Part shown: positions 7,501 through 9,051 of the stretch, in pieces
Position numbering within the stretch: position 1 is the first letter of the stretch
Layout: the number at the start of each line of letters is the position of its first letter
From: Lysobacteraceae bacterium
GTDB taxonomy: Bacteria > Pseudomonadota > Gammaproteobacteria > Xanthomonadales > Xanthomonadaceae
NCBI GenBank assembly: GCA_003449195.1
Contig: DMID01000248.1
Span: 1-9,051 of the forward strand
DNA: 9,051 nt
Direction: 5' to 3'
Translations under genes and position numbers: made by a program
The notes under the pieces: model-generated
What the model was told of the DNA's origin: nothing
The model's database searches: none
The model's input: the letters and a program-made list of their open reading frames with translations, nothing else

Positions 7501-9051
7501 CGACATTCCGACGATGCACTGCCCGGCCAGCTGCCGGAGGATGTTGCGGCGCAGATCGAGACGACATCGCAGGATGTGCCCTCGGGCCCGGAATCGTCCG
7601 ATCAGGCCGTCGCCGAGGAGGGCGCTCGGCTCACGCCTGCCGCAGAGGTTCCGGTGGACGAACACTCGGCTCTCGATGCCGCCGTTGCTGCGGGATCGGC
7701 ACTGGACAGCTTCCTGGCTGAAGCCGTGCCGTCCGTGGCGGCACAGGACGAAATGGTCGAGGTTGCCGAGCCTTCTGCTTCGACGGTCGCCGAGGAAGTG
7801 CCAGAGCCGGTGGGCGAATCGTCGCCGGACGGCGCGCTGGAGCATGCGGGTGTCGATGCGACGGATGCCGCACCGTCCGTCGTGTTCGATGGGGGCCCCG
7901 TCGATGTGCCGGTGCCGGCCGAGGCTGAGGTCGCCGAGGTCGTGGCCTTGATCGCCCCGCCGGTCGCGGAGGCCGTTCCCGAGCTTGCTGCGGATATTGG
8001 GCCGGATTCCTCACTGCCGCTTGCCCAGCCCGCCAATGCGGTGTCGGCGACGGGAGACGCTGGCGACAGTGCCGCCACCTCGCCCGAGATCGAGGAAGAA
8101 CCTGCCGATGCGGTCGCGCCCGTCGATGCCGAGGCCTCGGCCGACGAGGTTCCGCTGCCGGCAGCGATGCACGATGCGCCCGAGCCCGAGCCCGAGCCGG
8201 CACCTGAAGACATGCGGGTTTCCGGCGAAGTGGCAAGGGCACCGCTTGCCGATGCCATTGCACCGGCCGACGCGCACGCATCGTCCGTTCCGGAGCAGCT
8301 CGATCCCGAGTCGGAGATCGAGCCCGTGCAGTCGCGGCAGGTCACGGTCGAAGCGGAGCGCGATGTCGTTTCTCTCGCACGGGAAGGCGAGGCGTTCGCC
8401 TGGTCGGAAGCTGCATCCATCGTGCCCGAACCCGTGCATGCCGATGACGTGGCCGCAACCGGGACTGCATCTGTCGACGATCTTGCCGATGCCGCGCCCG
8501 CCACGTTTGCCGGCCATGAAACCCGGTCCACGCAGCCTGCGCGGCAGGACGAGGACGCGCTCGACGAGAGCGGACTGGACATGGAGCTGGTCGAAATCTT
8601 CGTCGAGGAAGGGCGCGACCTGCTCGACCATTGCGACGGCCTGCTCGCCGCCTTGCGCGAAGCGCCGGAGGATCACGAGATCTTCGCCGGCCTGCAGCGC
8701 GACCTGCACACGCTGAAGGGCGGTGCGCGCATGGCCGGCATCAACGCCATCGGCGACCTGGGCCATGCGATCGAGTCGTTGCTGGAGGCGGTGGCTTCCG
8801 GGCGTACCGCGTTCTCGGTCGGCGACGTCCGCCTGCTCGAACGCGGGTTCGATCATTTGCACTATCTGTTGACGCGGGTTGCCGCGCGCCGTGCCCTGCT
8901 GCCGCCGGATCAGCTGGTACAGATGTTCGATGACCGCGCCGCCGGCTTGCCCGTGGTGGATGCCGAAGCGGGAGCGGACGTTGCGGCCGCCGTCGGCGAG
9001 GCGCTGCCCGCGATGCCCGAGGCGGACGCCGAGGGTGCTGTCGCGGCTCCG
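4519..9051 (+). CDS. chpA: ChpA, multi-Hpt CheA-type hybrid histidine kinase (first 1511 residues; 3' end outside window)
   Basis: Central kinase of the pilus chemosensory system (also called PilL). The frame is open from the ATG at 4519 to the window edge. Residues 1-415 are the FimL-like ChpA N-terminus with Hpt-like bundles: YLHQVQGTLRM (H52, Lys of HxxKG replaced by Gln), LSSVADTLGMMGL (S212 at the His position) and LGEVVGALRML (G331 there). An acidic linker (415-575) leads to the first canonical Hpt, HTLKGSGRLVGA (H623). The next Hpt has HTINGAFAM (H804, Lys to Asn). After a very long acidic linker (895-1354) comes HTLKGGARMAGI (H1397), and another linker starts near 1475. The dimerisation, ATPase, CheW-like and receiver domains expected of the family must lie to the right. 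Pseudomonas ChpA has about 2470 residues, so this is roughly 60% of a typical protein. Confidence 0.96.
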   Translation, partial: MSALRHAMSHAVLGWVKPELDETLRKARAEIEAHVEAPAEAGHMGACAAYLHQVQGTLRMVELYAPAMVAEEMEQLAQALQQGSVGNVEDAAATLMRGTMLLPDYLERLQDGHRDIPIVLLPLLNEIRAARGAAGLSESALLAVGPADDGPAPSEEEIEHARGSLSGRNRALLDSVGGALKEELLRTKDALDLHLRTGGDIGELKPQLDALSSVADTLGMMGLGMARNVVQQQRATLAGMIDGTAPADDGALLDIAGALLYVDAMLDEQVDHLGAPAEADDGAGAVEMRRTLDVLSQEAIANFARAREDFVAFIETGWDHSRLAEVPALLGEVVGALRMLDLPQAADYLEGVRRYIGAELIERRRVPGGHQLDTLADAMASLEYYLEALRDRRPNRDEILDIARASLETLHYWPLPVAAASVGDASVDEDAAASPAQSDAGLLSVQDAAAIPDVAAAEGTAHSPAAADASSSFGETDIDALQFDADAFDPATAFDAVAAEPVTQPLPDTMLATLPQTRSEQPPADAAHAAGLPALADDQAALPGVAAEPDEPVYPMAPAAQSPAVTVADGGFDEEVDGIDSDIRDVFLEEFDEEMVNLERLLPVWKAAPDNMESLRPVRRVFHTLKGSGRLVGAKTLGEFSWKIESMLNRVLDGSRPASPAVVAMVDQAVAVLPQINAALRGQAPIRADFGRLEAVAERIAAGEDVYVQAEPPAAAETIPEVSMPAEPVDVAAPASVDVPLAEVDAEAMSEPVVAEGTPASVDSVLLEILEAEVGGHLQTLRGWLTQAEVDPQPADEPLLRALHTINGAFAMTDVPEITEVTGRAETYVQRLLAAGQLPSGEGVSALADVAAAISTCLEALRGTAPRIPAFATLATRLQPLVDALPAAQWPPVMELHDLDEDEDAGEVAATASASETVDSNPVVTTEALGDADDIARFVDGLPASAHAPDAADVAHGDMPGSETAAPIEQAPHRDLPLKAADWSWSATYAPVAARHSDDALPGQLPEDVAAQIETTSQDVPSGPESSDQAVAEEGARLTPAAEVPVDEHSALDAAVAAGSALDSFLAEAVPSVAAQDEMVEVAEPSASTVAEEVPEPVGESSPDGALEHAGVDATDAAPSVVFDGGPVDVPVPAEAEVAEVVALIAPPVAEAVPELAADIGPDSSLPLAQPANAVSATGDAGDSAATSPEIEEEPADAVAPVDAEASADEVPLPAAMHDAPEPEPEPAPEDMRVSGEVARAPLADAIAPADAHASSVPEQLDPESEIEPVQSRQVTVEAERDVVSLAREGEAFAWSEAASIVPEPVHADDVAATGTASVDDLADAAPATFAGHETRSTQPARQDEDALDESGLDMELVEIFVEEGRDLLDHCDGLLAALREAPEDHEIFAGLQRDLHTLKGGARMAGINAIGDLGHAIESLLEAVASGRTAFSVGDVRLLERGFDHLHYLLTRVAARRALLPPDQLVQMFDDRAAGLPVVDAEAGADVAAAVGEALPAMPEADAEGAVAAP
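7201..8580 (+). other. Low-complexity acidic linker of ChpA (residues 895-1354)
   Basis: This part of chpA encodes about 460 residues dominated by Ala, Val, Pro, Ser, Asp and Glu. By hand count there are about 103 Asp/Glu against 11 Arg and one Lys (K979), with no Cys. The motif PVD(V/A/E) recurs at 1045, 1127 and 1201 (and at 728 in the preceding linker), which suggests growth by repeat of GTCGAT/GCCGAG-type codons. It is probably disordered and negatively charged, and it separates the Hpt at H804 from the Hpt at H1397. The frame stays open throughout, so it is not decayed sequence. Confidence 0.8.
8179..8196 (+). repeat. Three tandem copies of CCCGAG inside chpA
   Basis: The hexamer CCCGAG is repeated three times without change and encodes Pro-Glu three times (residues 1221-1226), followed by PAPED. 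Copy-number change by slippage would keep the reading frame. It lies in the acidic linker. Confidence 0.8.

Noticed and set aside
7602..8582. 326-codon minus-strand ORF rich in Ser, Ala, Thr and Gly
   Set aside because: It lies wholly opposite chpA's acidic linker, where Ala/Asp/Glu/Val codons read backwards give Ser/Ala/Thr/Gly codons and few stops. It shows no domain or motif, and the chpA frame continues to a clear Hpt on the other side.

Overview
The window is chromosomal DNA of a G+C-rich gammaproteobacterium. The closest fit is the Xanthomonas/Lysobacter group (Lysobacterales). I infer this from the proteins and gene order: no search was run and no species is named. It holds the start of the pil-chp chemosensory cluster that controls type IV pili and twitching motility, with a housekeeping glutathione gene diverging from it.

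Layout. Positions 1-733 (minus strand, running off the left edge) encode the first 244 residues of glutathione synthetase, gshB. A 253-bp divergent gap (734-986) carries a plausible sigma-70 promoter for the pil genes and two small inverted repeats. From 987 to the right edge everything is on the plus strand and tightly packed: pilG (CheY-like), pilH (CheY-like), pilI (CheW-like), pilJ (methyl-accepting chemoreceptor) and the first 1511 codons of chpA, a giant CheA-type histidine kinase that continues beyond the window. Gaps are 17, -1, 40 and 110 bp, with no terminator seen between genes, so this reads as one operon.

How the genes work together. PilJ senses a signal tied to pili or surface contact and, through the PilI adaptor, controls autophosphorylation of ChpA. 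Phosphoryl groups move through ChpA's several Hpt modules to PilG, which promotes pilus extension, and to PilH, which promotes retraction or acts as a phosphate sink. These roles come from Pseudomonas aeruginosa and are transferred by homology.

No new system stands out. Points worth a second look: pilK (the methyltransferase gene found between pilJ and chpA in Pseudomonas) is absent, and a 26-36 codon ORF fills that gap and ends in an ATGA overlap with chpA. ChpA has a roughly 460-residue, very acidic, almost lysine-free linker between two Hpt domains. Its N-terminus has Hpt-like modules in which the phosphoacceptor surroundings have decayed, including one with serine at the histidine position. 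I see no RNA genes, mobile elements or CRISPR arrays.
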